Shown: positions 7,266 through 15,261 of the stretch, piece after piece
How positions within the stretch are numbered: the stretch's first letter is position 1
How the letters are laid out: the number at the start of each line of letters is the position of its first letter
Assembly: GCA_035310125.1 (NCBI GenBank)
Contig: DATGEP010000317.1
Span: 1-30,546, forward strand
DNA: 30,546 nucleotides
Source of the DNA: DATGEP01 sp035310125
GTDB taxonomy: Bacteria > Chloroflexota > Ktedonobacteria > Ktedonobacterales > JADMIN01
Direction: 5' to 3'
Position numbers and translations under genes: made by a program
The notes under the pieces: model-generated
Seen by the model: only the letters and a program-made list of their open reading frames with translations
Told to the model about the DNA's origin: nothing
Databases searched by the model: none

Positions 7266-8183
7266 CTATCTCTGCTGCACCTCAACGATGCGATTGCGCA
7301 GCGTGCCGATCCCCTCGATCTCACTCTCCATCAGATCGCCGGGCCGCAGAAACTCTGGCGGCGTGCGCGCGAAACCGACGCCGGCTGGTGTGCCCGTCGC
7401 GATAATGTCCCCCGGCTCCAGCGTGAGCACGCGCGTCAGTGTCTCGATGATCGTGGCCACATCGAAGAGCATGTTGCCCGTCGTATCGTCTTGCTTCACC
7501 TCGCCGTTGATGCGTAGGAGCATACGGAGATTTTGCGGGCCGGCGATCTCATCGGCGGTTACGATCCATGGCCCGACGGGGCTGCTCGCGTCGAGACTCT
7601 TCCCCTGAAAGAATTGCACGCCCGGCTTATGCTGGATGTCGCGGGCCGATACATCGTTCAGGATCGTGTATCCCCAGACATGCGCCAGCGCGTCGCTCTT
7701 CGCTATGTGACGCCCCGCGCGACCAATCACGACTGCCAGCTCCACCTCCCAATCCAGTTCCGGAGTCACCGAGGCGTCATAGGGGATGTCCGTGAATGGG
7801 CCGGTTATGGATGTCGGCGCCTTTGTGAAGACATTCGGATACGTGGGTAGCTTCACCTCCTGCCCGGCGGCGCGCAGGGATTCCACGGCGTGCTCCGCGT
7901 AGTTGCGTCCGAGGCAAAAGATATTCTTGCGCGGCCTGGGAATCGGCGCCAGTAGCTCCACCGAGGCCAGCGGCATCTCTGCCTGTTCTGGCGCCCCATG
8001 AAGCAGTGAGGCAACGCGGCGCAGAGCAGGCTCGCCCGCCTCGATCAACGCCTGCATCTCGCGCAGCTCCACGGGTGGCTCCTCGCCTGCCAGCACTGCC
8101 GCTCGCGCCACGTCCGTCAGTCGCTCGCCCCGCACCACGCCGATGCGCGTGCCCGTCACATCACGAAACGTCGCCAGTCGCAT
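7266..8183 (-). CDS. Fumarylacetoacetate hydrolase family protein
   Basis: This 305-residue protein has the FAH fold. Family members cleave or isomerise beta-diketo and 2-oxo acids using a divalent metal (fumarylpyruvate or acylpyruvate hydrolase, 2-hydroxyhepta-2,4-diene-1,7-dioate isomerase, and some sugar-acid dehydratases). The N-terminal small domain precedes the catalytic part with FCLGRNYAEHA (about 89-99), the metal ligands E146 and E148 in DWEVELAVVIG, D177 in NDVSARD and K195 in GKSLD, then the closing TGTPAGVG segment. The ATG at 8181-8183 has an AGGAGA site. It is separate from and opposite in direction to the sugar locus that follows. A role in sugar-acid or aromatic degradation is possible, but the substrate is unknown. 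Confidence 0.9.
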   Translation of the reverse strand: MRLATFRDVTGTRIGVVRGERLTDVARAAVLAGEEPPVELREMQALIEAGEPALRRVASLLHGAPEQAEMPLASVELLAPIPRPRKNIFCLGRNYAEHAVESLRAAGQEVKLPTYPNVFTKAPTSITGPFTDIPYDASVTPELDWEVELAVVIGRAGRHIAKSDALAHVWGYTILNDVSARDIQHKPGVQFFQGKSLDASSPVGPWIVTADEIAGPQNLRMLLRINGEVKQDDTTGNMLFDVATIIETLTRVLTLEPGDIIATGTPAGVGFARTPPEFLRPGDLMESEIEGIGTLRNRIVEVQQR

Positions 8184-8330
8184 CTACCAATTCTCCTGTT
8201 CCACACGCTTGAGGAATCGCGCGATCCGATCAGCCAGGGCGATAGGTCGCTGTACCGTCACTTCAGCGCCGAGGACCGCGCCTTCATCGAAGCGCCGTTC
8301 GTTCGCCATCGCGAATTTCCCATCTTTCAT
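8184..8330 (-). CDS. Possible small protein upstream of the FAH gene
   Basis: A 48-codon frame starting MKDGKFAM ends directly against the FAH start codon (its TAG is the three bases before the ATG). The composition is mixed and charged, with no signal or membrane segment and no family recognised. The ribosome site is weak. It could be a leader whose translation is coupled to the FAH gene, or a chance frame. The abutting stop/start is the only real argument for it. Confidence 0.25.
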   Translation of the reverse strand: MKDGKFAMANERRFDEGAVLGAEVTVQRPIALADRIARFLKRVEQENW

Positions 8331-8456
8331 GCTACGCATTGCCATCGCGTGTATTCCCAATTGGAATGGCTGCATACAATTCAATCTTGGTACGATTATA
8401 GAGGTTGGTGCCAGCCGCTGCTGGTGAGCCGACCCACACAGAGGGGATGGTTTCCG

Positions 8457-10202
8457 GTGATCAACAGGGCCACGCGTGAGCGACAGCAGGATAGGGAAGA
8501 GCCGGGAAACATCCGGGCGCTGCTCCTCGTAGGCGGCGAGCGAGCGGTGGATGCGCAGGATGTGCGAGCGCTCATCGCGAGTCTACAGGCGGGCGGGGGC
8601 ATCGCAGTCTCAGCCGCCGCCAGCGCTAGCCAGCTGCGCATGCTGGACGATTTCGACACCGTCATTGCGTATACGTTCGGCGGTTCGCTCACTGACGCGC
8701 AAGAACAGGCGCTGGTAGCTTTCGTGCGGCGCGGAGGCGGCCTGGTTTGCCTCGGCGAGACGGGCGAAGCCTGGCGCGACAATGCAGCCATTCAGGATAT
8801 GCTCGCATTGGGGGAGGGCCGGCGCACACAAATCACAGAGATTATTGCTCGTTGCGTTCCAGAGCACGCGCTGACGCGGCGGATGGATGTGACGTTCGCC
8901 ATGCTGGATAGCTGCTACCTGCCCAAAGACATTCCAGTGGACGCTGATCCGGTTCTGCGCGTAACCTGGCAATTCGCGTCAGCGCCACTGGCATATACGC
9001 GCGCATATGGGCAGGGCAGCGTGTTCTACACGAGTCTTGGTGTGGCGCCGGGCGCGCTGGATCATCCGGCGCTACGCCAGCTGATCTATCGGGCGGTGCG
9101 CTATGTGGCGGGCGAGCGCGAGGCGCCAACGATAGGTATGGCGATGCTCGGATACGGCGCGATAGGCTTCGAGCACGGCTCGGCCATGCGTGCGACGCCT
9201 GGGCTGGAGCTGCGCCTCGTGTGCGACCGCAATCCCGCCCGGCTAGAGACTGCCAGCGCCGCCTTCCCAGGCGTGCGGACGACCACGAGGATGGATGACG
9301 TGCTGGCCGACCCCGAGATCGGCGCGGTGATCATCGGCACGCCGCCCAATACGCATGCCAGGATGGCGCGAAAGGCCCTCGCCGCCGGCAAACACGTTGT
9401 CGTCGAGAAGCCGTTTTGTATCACTACCGCCGAAGCGGACGAGCTCATCGCACTGGCCGGCGAGCGCGGCCTCGCGCTCACTGTCTACCAGAACCGTCGC
9501 TGGGACCCCGACTATCTCGCGATCAAGCGGATCATCGAGGAAGGCACCATTGGCGACGTTTTCCATATCGAGACCTTCATCGGTGGCTTTTCCCATCCGT
9601 GCGACTTCTGGCATTCGCATGAGCCAGTCTCAGGAGGAGTCTTCTATGATTGGGGCTCGCACTATCTAGACTGGGTGCTTACACTGCTGCCCGGTCCCGT
9701 GCGCGACGTGCGCGCCAGCTCGCACAAGCGCGTATGGCACGATGTTACCAATGCCGACCAGGCTACGCTGCACATCCGCTTCGCCGATGGGCGCGAAGCT
9801 ACCTTCATTCACTCAGATGTCGCGGCGCTGCTCAAGCCAAAGTGGTATATCCTGGGTACGAAAGGCGCCATCGTCGCCCACTGGCGGTACGAAACGGTGA
9901 ACAGTCGCAAGTGGTCCGGCGACTTGATCGAGGAGAAGCTTGCCCCCGCCGAGGCATTGCCAGCTATCACAGTGGCCGTTCGCGCCTCCGACGGCCTCAT
10001 TTCGGAGCAGCACCTGGCGCTGCCACCCATGCCGGTCAATGCCTTTCATCGCAACTTTGCCGATCATTTGCTCACGGGGGAGCCACTGGCCATCGCAGCG
10101 GTTTCCGCGCGGCGCAACATCGCCGTCATGGAGGCCGCGGCCTACTCCGCCGCCCACGACGCCGAAGTAGTACGCATTGATGAGCGCTATGCGTATGCGT
10201 AG
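8457..10202 (+). CDS. ThuA-like domain fused to a Gfo/Idh/MocA oxidoreductase
   Basis: This is 581 residues from the GTG at 8457, chosen because an AGAGGGGA site lies upstream; the open frame reaches back to 8349 and the start is uncertain. Residues about 18-217 resemble the ThuA (trehalose utilisation, glutamine amidotransferase-like) fold: FVRRGGGLVCLGETGEAWRD, then RAYGQGSVFYTSLG and DHPALRQLIYRAVRYV. From about residue 225 comes a complete NAD(P)-dependent dehydrogenase with Rossmann motif GYGAIG, VVEKPF and the YDWGSHYLDW segment. Family members oxidise or epimerise sugars and inositols. ThuA and Gfo/Idh/MocA proteins are often neighbours; here they are one polypeptide. The next dehydrogenase starts 17 bp downstream, so they are probably an operon of sugar catabolism. 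Confidence 0.85.
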   Translation: MINRATRERQQDREEPGNIRALLLVGGERAVDAQDVRALIASLQAGGGIAVSAAASASQLRMLDDFDTVIAYTFGGSLTDAQEQALVAFVRRGGGLVCLGETGEAWRDNAAIQDMLALGEGRRTQITEIIARCVPEHALTRRMDVTFAMLDSCYLPKDIPVDADPVLRVTWQFASAPLAYTRAYGQGSVFYTSLGVAPGALDHPALRQLIYRAVRYVAGEREAPTIGMAMLGYGAIGFEHGSAMRATPGLELRLVCDRNPARLETASAAFPGVRTTTRMDDVLADPEIGAVIIGTPPNTHARMARKALAAGKHVVVEKPFCITTAEADELIALAGERGLALTVYQNRRWDPDYLAIKRIIEEGTIGDVFHIETFIGGFSHPCDFWHSHEPVSGGVFYDWGSHYLDWVLTLLPGPVRDVRASSHKRVWHDVTNADQATLHIRFADGREATFIHSDVAALLKPKWYILGTKGAIVAHWRYETVNSRKWSGDLIEEKLAPAEALPAITVAVRASDGLISEQHLALPPMPVNAFHRNFADHLLTGEPLAIAAVSARRNIAVMEAAAYSAAHDAEVVRIDERYAYA

Positions 10203-10219
10203 ACTGGGGAAACGGCACC

Positions 10220-11212
10220 GTGGAAGGTAGCCTCGCCTGGGGCGTGCTCGGCACTGGGACAGTAGCCCGGCTGGCGATGCTGCCCGCGCTCAGTCGCATC
10301 CCTTCAGCCCATGTGCTCGCGGTAGGAAGCGCCAGTCGCGAGCGCGCCGAGCTATGCGCGGCACAGCACCACATTCCGCGCGCCTATGGCACCTACCAGG
10401 ATGTGCTGGACGATCCCGACATCCACGCCGTCTACGTTGCGCTCCCCAATGCCCTGCACCGCGAATGGGTGATTCGTGCGGCGCGCGCCGGCAAACACGT
10501 GCTCTGCGAAAAGCCATTGGGATGCGCTGCCGGCGAGGTGGAGGAGATGGCGCGCGCCTGTGACTCCGCGAGCGTTCTGCTCATGGAGGCGCTGATGTAT
10601 CACTTCCATCCCCGCACGGAGCGCCTGCGCGACCTGCTGGCTGGCGGCATCATTGGCGAGGTGCGGCATGTCTCGGCCGCATTTACGTTTTCTCTGGAGG
10701 ATTGGTCCAACTACCGGGCACATCCCGATGCGGGCGGCGGCGCTCTGCTGGATGTTGGCGGCTACTGCGTTTCGGCAGTGCGATCGATTCTCGGCGCCGA
10801 GCCTGTTGCCATCTCAGCCGTGGCACACGTCGGTGACACCGGAATTGACGATACCACCGCTGCCCTGCTGGAGTTTACGGCTGGTCGAACGGCCGATATC
10901 GTCTGTAGCTTCCGCGCTGCCGAGCACCAGCGCATCACCATCATTGGCACGGCGGGCGTCCTTGAGGTGCCTCTAGCGTTCACTGCCTGGCAGAGCGATG
11001 CCGCGCCGCTCCACATCCACCGCGCTGGCACGGCGCAGACGCTCTCAGGCGACCCCGCCGACCCATATGCGCTCATGGCCGAGTGCTTCACCGAGGCCGT
11101 GCGAAATGGCACACCGGCTCCCTATCCGCTGGCGGAGACATTGGCTACCGCCCGCGTGATAGACGCCATCGCGCGAGCGGCAACGACACACCATACGCGC
11201 CCGACTTCATGA
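10220..11212 (+). CDS. Gfo/Idh/MocA family dehydrogenase
   Basis: This 330-residue protein starts at GTG 10220, with GGGGA nine bases upstream. The N-terminal Rossmann fold has GVLGTGTVA (about 8-16) and the signature HVLCEKPLG (about 93-101). The C-terminal alpha/beta domain contains GGGALLDVGGYCVSAVR, which resembles the trans-dihydrodiol dehydrogenase / D-xylose dehydrogenase branch of the family. With a xylose-type transporter next door, NADP-dependent oxidation of xylose or a similar sugar is a reasonable but unproven guess. It follows the ThuA-fusion gene by 17 bp, and a perfect 13-bp hairpin downstream may end the transcript. Confidence 0.88.
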   Translation: MEGSLAWGVLGTGTVARLAMLPALSRIPSAHVLAVGSASRERAELCAAQHHIPRAYGTYQDVLDDPDIHAVYVALPNALHREWVIRAARAGKHVLCEKPLGCAAGEVEEMARACDSASVLLMEALMYHFHPRTERLRDLLAGGIIGEVRHVSAAFTFSLEDWSNYRAHPDAGGGALLDVGGYCVSAVRSILGAEPVAISAVAHVGDTGIDDTTAALLEFTAGRTADIVCSFRAAEHQRITIIGTAGVLEVPLAFTAWQSDAAPLHIHRAGTAQTLSGDPADPYALMAECFTEAVRNGTPAPYPLAETLATARVIDAIARAATTHHTRPTS

Positions 11213-11294
11213 TGGTGCTTTCCCACTAGCTGGCGCGCACACTCCTCAGCCAGGGTGTGCGACGCCCAGCCAGAGCACGCGAGCGACACGCGCT

Positions 11295-11324
11295 GGCCCC
11301 TTCTCTCAAATGAGAGAAGGGGCC
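11295..11324 (+). terminator. 13-bp perfect hairpin after the dehydrogenase pair
   Basis: GGCCCCTTCTCTC (11295-11307), loop AAAT, then GAGAGAAGGGGCC (11312-11324). This is a perfect stem located 82 bases after the stop codon and before the ROK promoter. No run of T follows, so it may act through Rho or as a 3' end stabiliser rather than as a textbook intrinsic terminator. Confidence 0.55.
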
Positions 11325-11416
11325 GCTTCATGTATTCGCTGCGCGGAACGTGAAGAAGGAGACCGCCGCTCTACCGGCGCATGGAATGCGTGTGGATGCA
11401 CTTATATCCCGCCGTG

Positions 11417-11447
11417 AGGTTAGTTAAGTCTCTTGACAAACTAACCT
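11417..11447. promoter_or_regulatory. Probable ROK operator (9-bp inverted repeat)
   Basis: AGGTTAGTT (11417-11425) and AACTAACCT (11439-11447) are perfect inverted repeats with a 13-base spacer. The right arm begins right after the -35 box. TTAGTT/AACTAA half-sites are known for XylR-type ROK repressors. A dimer bound here would block RNA polymerase, so autorepression relieved by a sugar is the likely mode. Confidence 0.7.
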
Positions 11448-11462
11448 AGCGCATGGTACTGT
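11433..11462 (+). promoter_or_regulatory. Promoter of the ROK regulator
   Basis: A consensus -35 TTGACA (11433-11438), an 18-bp spacer and TACTGT (11457-11462) as -10. It predicts a transcript start near 11470, just before the AAGGAG ribosome site, which rules out the earlier in-frame start at 11453. Confidence 0.75.
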
Positions 11463-11485
11463 TTGTTCCACAAGGAGACGGTGCC

Positions 11486-12940
11486 ATGAGCCATACGGTC
11501 CGGCGTCTTGTCCGTGATATGCGCTCCAAAGACTCCCGCTCGCGTGGCGATGCTGGCGACCGGGGGGCCACCGATCTCCATGTCGTGCGCCAGGCGAATC
11601 GCACGCTGGTGCTTAATTGCATTCGGGCGGAAGGTCCGCTGGCACGAGTCACTGTCGCCCGGCGCACCGGCCTCTCGCGCACCACTGTCAGCAGCATCGT
11701 GGACATGCTCCTCAAAGAAGGGTTGTTGCGCGAGGGTAGCACCCTCAGCGCGGCTCCAAGCGGCGGCCGGCGAGCGATCCTGGTGCATTTCAACGAAGCT
11801 GCCGGTTGCATCCTGGGGGTGGATCTCGGTCGCTCGCATTTGACGTTTCTCGCAACTGACCTTGCCGCCAACGCCATCGCCCGCCACTCCGGCCCCTTCG
11901 ATTGTCTTCTCGGTCCCGATATTTGTCTTCCCCAGCTGGTGTGTGAGCTGCGCACGTTCGTCACCTCATCCAACATTGAGTGGGATACGGTCGTCGGGAT
12001 TGGTTTGGGCATTCCGGGGCCTCTGGATGCGGAGCAGCGCATGCTCGTTGCTCCGCCACGTATGCCTGGGTGGGGCGGCGTAGATATCCTGCGCTACCTT
12101 CGGCGAGAATTGCGGGTGCCGGTGTACCTGGGCAACGACGCCAATATGGGCGCGCTCGGCGAGAGCAGGTTTGGTGCGGGGCGTGGGTTATCGGACTTTG
12201 CGTACGTAAAAGTAGGTACAGGCATCGGTTGCGGGTTGGTCATCTCCGGCGATATCTACCGGGGTAGCCGGGGCAGCGCGGGCGAGCTTGGGCATGTCAC
12301 CATTGATGAGGACGGCCCGCTCTGCGACTGCGGCAACCGCGGTTGCCTGGAGACAATGGCTGCCGCGCCACAGATTGTCGCGGATGCGGTGCGCGGCTTC
12401 TCGCTCCGCCGCGAGCTTGGGGCAGTCGCGCCGGCATTCACTGGCTCTCGCGCCCTGATGGAGCGCCAGGATGTTGACGTGGCTGATGTCGTGCTGGCGG
12501 CACAGAGCGGCGATGCGGCATGTATCGCGGCCATCGAGCGGGCTGGTGAATTGATTGGCGTCGCCCTGGCAAGTCTCGTCAATCTCTTTAGCCCGGCGAT
12601 GATTCTGCTCGATGGCAGCGTCGCCCGCGCGGGCGATCTGGTGCTCGATCCGATGCGCCGGGCGCTGGTGGCGCGCAGCCTCCCAGCCGCGTCGGCGGAC
12701 GTCCGTATCGTCAAGGGCGCACTGGGCGACAACGCGATTGCCCTGGGCGGCGTAGCAATGGTGCTCGATGCCGCATTTGGCTCCCTGGAAGGGCTTGCCG
12801 CGGCAACCACGGGGGTCAAGCCGGCCACGTTATCTCAGCATAGCGGCGCTGACGATGCACATGACGACACAACCTATGGGGACAACTTCTCCGCGTCGGC
12901 GCGAGATCCTCCCTCGACGCTGGGTCATGTCTCCACCTGA
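11486..12940 (+). CDS. ROK family transcriptional repressor (XylR/NagC-like)
   Basis: This 484-residue protein starts at ATG 11486, behind AAGGAGACG. A winged helix-turn-helix at about residues 38-80 (VTVARRTGLSRTTVSSIVDML) is followed by the ROK sugar-kinase-like fold: GVDLGRSHL (about 111), LGNDANMG (about 215), GTGIGCGLV, then the zinc site GELGH (His270) with CDCGNRGCLE (Cys280, 282, 287). The last 45 or so residues are a hydrophilic tail beyond the usual end. ROK repressors bind a sugar or sugar phosphate and leave their operator. The inverted repeat over its own promoter and the xylose-type transporter downstream indicate control of this locus. Confidence 0.93.
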   Translation: MSHTVRRLVRDMRSKDSRSRGDAGDRGATDLHVVRQANRTLVLNCIRAEGPLARVTVARRTGLSRTTVSSIVDMLLKEGLLREGSTLSAAPSGGRRAILVHFNEAAGCILGVDLGRSHLTFLATDLAANAIARHSGPFDCLLGPDICLPQLVCELRTFVTSSNIEWDTVVGIGLGIPGPLDAEQRMLVAPPRMPGWGGVDILRYLRRELRVPVYLGNDANMGALGESRFGAGRGLSDFAYVKVGTGIGCGLVISGDIYRGSRGSAGELGHVTIDEDGPLCDCGNRGCLETMAAAPQIVADAVRGFSLRRELGAVAPAFTGSRALMERQDVDVADVVLAAQSGDAACIAAIERAGELIGVALASLVNLFSPAMILLDGSVARAGDLVLDPMRRALVARSLPAASADVRIVKGALGDNAIALGGVAMVLDAAFGSLEGLAAATTGVKPATLSQHSGADDAHDDTTYGDNFSASARDPPSTLGHVST

Positions 12941-13081
12941 CAACCGCTCGTTACGTTGGCGCTCCAGCAGAGCATCGAGCTGCTGTGGGCAAGCAGAAGG
13001 AGGCACAGCGGCATATTTCAGTGGATATTTAGCGGATTCCGGCTTGGATGGTGTTTTCATCAGAAAGCAGAGAGGCTCTCA

Positions 13082-14203
13082 ATGCGTTCGACTCATCTAC
13101 GGCTCGCAGCGTCCGCCCTCCTGGGCGCGTCCTTGCTGCTCGCTGCCTGCGGAACCAGTAGCGGCGGGGGCGGGGGCACGATCGTCAATGGCAAAGGTTG
13201 CAAACACATCGCCTTCCTCCTCCCAGAGAGCGCCACAGCGGCACGCTGGGAGGCCGCGGATCACCCCGACGTTGTCGCGGCGGTTCAGAAGTACCTGCCG
13301 GGCGCCAAGGTGGATGCCCCCAACGCTCAGGGGAACGCCACCACACAGCAGACCCAGGCAGAGTCGGAGCTGACCCAAGGCGCCTGCATCTTGATCGTGG
13401 CGCCTGTTGATAGCTCCGCGGCGGCAACCATCGTCACCGAAGCCAAAGCGAAGAACGTCCCGGTTATCGCGTATGACCGCCTGATCTACACCGACAGCCT
13501 GAACTACTACGCCTCGTTCGATGGCTTCTCCGTGGGCGTCGCCCAGGGCACGTACATCAAAAACAACTATCAGAAGTACGTGACCGCGAACGGCAACAAC
13601 AACATGATGATGATTGATGGATCGGATACGGATAACAATGCTCACCTCTTCGGCAACGGTGCGCACTCAATCCTCGATCCGCTCATCACTGCCGGCACGC
13701 TGAATAAGGTCTATGAGCAGTTCACCCCCGGCTGGGACAATGCTACCGCGCAGACCGAGGCCCAGGCGGCTTTGACCGCTCACCACAACCAGATCTCCGT
13801 CGCGTACGTCATGAATGACGGCATGGCCAACACGGTCATCGCGGCCCTGCAGAAGGTTGGCCTGGCCGGCAAAGTGCTTGTTACCGGACAGGATGCTGAG
13901 GTCGCCGGTATCCGCAACATCCTACTCGGCTACCAGTCCATGACCGTGTACAAACCCATCACGAAGCTGGCTGACTCCGTTGGGCAGTTGGTTGCTGCTA
14001 TCAGCAATGGCACCGATACCTCGGCGCTGGCGAACCAGAAGGTCAAGAATCCGAGCGGTAATGCCCAGATTCCGTCGGTGCTGAATGCGGTCGTCGAAGT
14101 GGACATCACCAACATCAAGACGACGGTTATCGCCGATAACTTCGTCAAGGTCTCCGATGTCTGCCAGGGCGTGCCGTCGGGCACTGGCGGTGTATGTCCG
14201 TAG
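13082..14203 (+). CDS. xylF: Xylose-type ABC transporter, sugar-binding lipoprotein
   Basis: This 373-residue protein starts at ATG 13082, with AGAGAGG upstream. The lipoprotein signal ends in LLLAAC (Cys23), followed by a short Ser/Gly linker. The mature part is a periplasmic-binding-protein-like type I sugar receptor: IAFLLPESATAARWE, VPVIAYDRLI, YVMNDGMANTVIAAL and VTGQDAEVAGIRNILLGYQ are hallmarks of the XylF/ChvE branch. Xylose is the best guess, but related receptors bind other aldoses, so the substrate is inference. It is anchored outside the membrane and delivers sugar to the permease at 15262. A strong hairpin follows the gene, which may raise its mRNA level relative to the ATPase and permease. 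Confidence 0.88.
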   Translation: MRSTHLRLAASALLGASLLLAACGTSSGGGGGTIVNGKGCKHIAFLLPESATAARWEAADHPDVVAAVQKYLPGAKVDAPNAQGNATTQQTQAESELTQGACILIVAPVDSSAAATIVTEAKAKNVPVIAYDRLIYTDSLNYYASFDGFSVGVAQGTYIKNNYQKYVTANGNNNMMMIDGSDTDNNAHLFGNGAHSILDPLITAGTLNKVYEQFTPGWDNATAQTEAQAALTAHHNQISVAYVMNDGMANTVIAALQKVGLAGKVLVTGQDAEVAGIRNILLGYQSMTVYKPITKLADSVGQLVAAISNGTDTSALANQKVKNPSGNAQIPSVLNAVVEVDITNIKTTVIADNFVKVSDVCQGVPSGTGGVCP

Positions 14204-14281
14204 CTCTGCTAGCTACGTGAATGTCTACGCCCGATTCGCACTGGCATTAGCGCGACACTGATGCTATGCTGGTTGGGAGTG

Positions 14282-14327
14282 GTGCGCGGTTGAAGTAGCA
14301 GGTAAGTTGGTTACTTCAACCGTGCAC
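14282..14327 (+). promoter_or_regulatory. 16-bp hairpin between xylF and the ATPase gene
   Basis: GTGCGCGGTTGAAGTA (14282-14297) pairs along its full length with TACTTCAACCGTGCAC (14312-14327), with one G-U pair and a 14-base loop. TTTT follows four bases later. It probably acts as an attenuator or mRNA-stabilising stem giving more binding protein than ATPase/permease, as is usual for ABC importers. Confidence 0.65.
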
Positions 14328-14394
14328 ACGGTTTTCTCGTCCTGGCTAGGGACCGTCCCTGGCACAGTATGAAGGGTCTGGGCGGGAGGAACAT

Positions 14395-15222
14395 ATGGCT
14401 GAGACACGTATACCAGCAGCCTCCGGCGCACCGGGTTCCGCCACGGTGCCTGTGCGCGATGGTGAGCCGGCTCTGCGCCTGACTGGAATGAGCAAAGCCT
14501 TCGGAGCGGTGCAAGCCTTGAAAGACGTGGATTTCGAGGTATGGGATGGAGAGGTTGTCGGCCTTGTTGGTGACAACGGCGCTGGCAAGTCCACGTTGAT
14601 TAAGGTGATTGCTGGCGTGAATCCCGCCGACTCAGGCCACATCTACATGTATGGCAAGGAAGTTCACATCGCTGCCCCAACGGACGCCACACATCTGGGT
14701 ATCGAGACCGTCTATCAGGATCTCGCGCTCGCCGATAATCTTGACGTTGTCGCGAATCTCTACCTGGGTCGCGAGGAGACCTCGCCGAAGATCCCCGGTC
14801 TGGGCGGTATACTCAACGAGACAACAATGGAGCAGCGCACGCTCGATGTCATGAAGCAGCTCGATGTAAAGACCATCAATTCGGTACGTGTTCCTGTCTC
14901 CGCGCTCTCTGGCGGCCAGCGGCAATCCATCGCCGTCGCCAAGACAATCCTACGCAATCCCAAGGTTGTCCTGCTCGACGAGCCTACCGCGGCGTTGGGT
15001 GTCGCGCAGACACGCCAGGTGCTCAATTTGATCCGGCGCCTGCGCGAGCGCGGGCTAGCCGTCGTAGTCATCTCCCACAACCTGGCGGATGTGTTTGAAG
15101 TCGTGGATCGGGTGATTGTCCTGCGCCTCGGCCAGCGCGCTGGCTCGTATGATATTCACTCAACTACTCCTGAACAAATCGTAGCGGCCATCACGGGCGC
15201 AGAGTTTGGAGTCGCCGAATAG
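14395..15222 (+). CDS. xylG: Xylose-type ABC transporter, one-domain ATPase
   Basis: This 275-residue protein powers import through the permease encoded 39 bp downstream. Walker A GDNGAGKST lies at 59-67, Q-loop VYQDL near 106-110, signature LSGGQ at 171-175, Walker B VVLLDEP at 191-197 and the switch His at 228. Sugar ATPases of the XylG/MglA type in enterobacteria have two fused ATPase domains (around 500 residues); here only one is encoded, so two copies must dimerise. One-domain versions are known in Gram-positive and Chloroflexota loci. The first 25 residues are an extra polar leader. The ATG at 14395 has GGGAGGA upstream. Confidence 0.9.
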   Translation: MAETRIPAASGAPGSATVPVRDGEPALRLTGMSKAFGAVQALKDVDFEVWDGEVVGLVGDNGAGKSTLIKVIAGVNPADSGHIYMYGKEVHIAAPTDATHLGIETVYQDLALADNLDVVANLYLGREETSPKIPGLGGILNETTMEQRTLDVMKQLDVKTINSVRVPVSALSGGQRQSIAVAKTILRNPKVVLLDEPTAALGVAQTRQVLNLIRRLRERGLAVVVISHNLADVFEVVDRVIVLRLGQRAGSYDIHSTTPEQIVAAITGAEFGVAE

Positions 15223-15261
15223 CGAGACCGACATTGGGGTCCGCTTCGAGGGAGAGACACC

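Noticed and set aside
11453..11485. Earlier in-frame start of the ROK gene
   Set aside because: It would overlap the -10 box of the consensus promoter. The ATG at 11486 has the AAGGAG site.
12941..13081. Separate operator/promoter before the xylF-type gene
   Set aside because: Only a CAGCAG/CTGCTG inverted repeat and AT-rich patches were seen. There is no convincing -35/-10 pair and no copy of the ROK operator.
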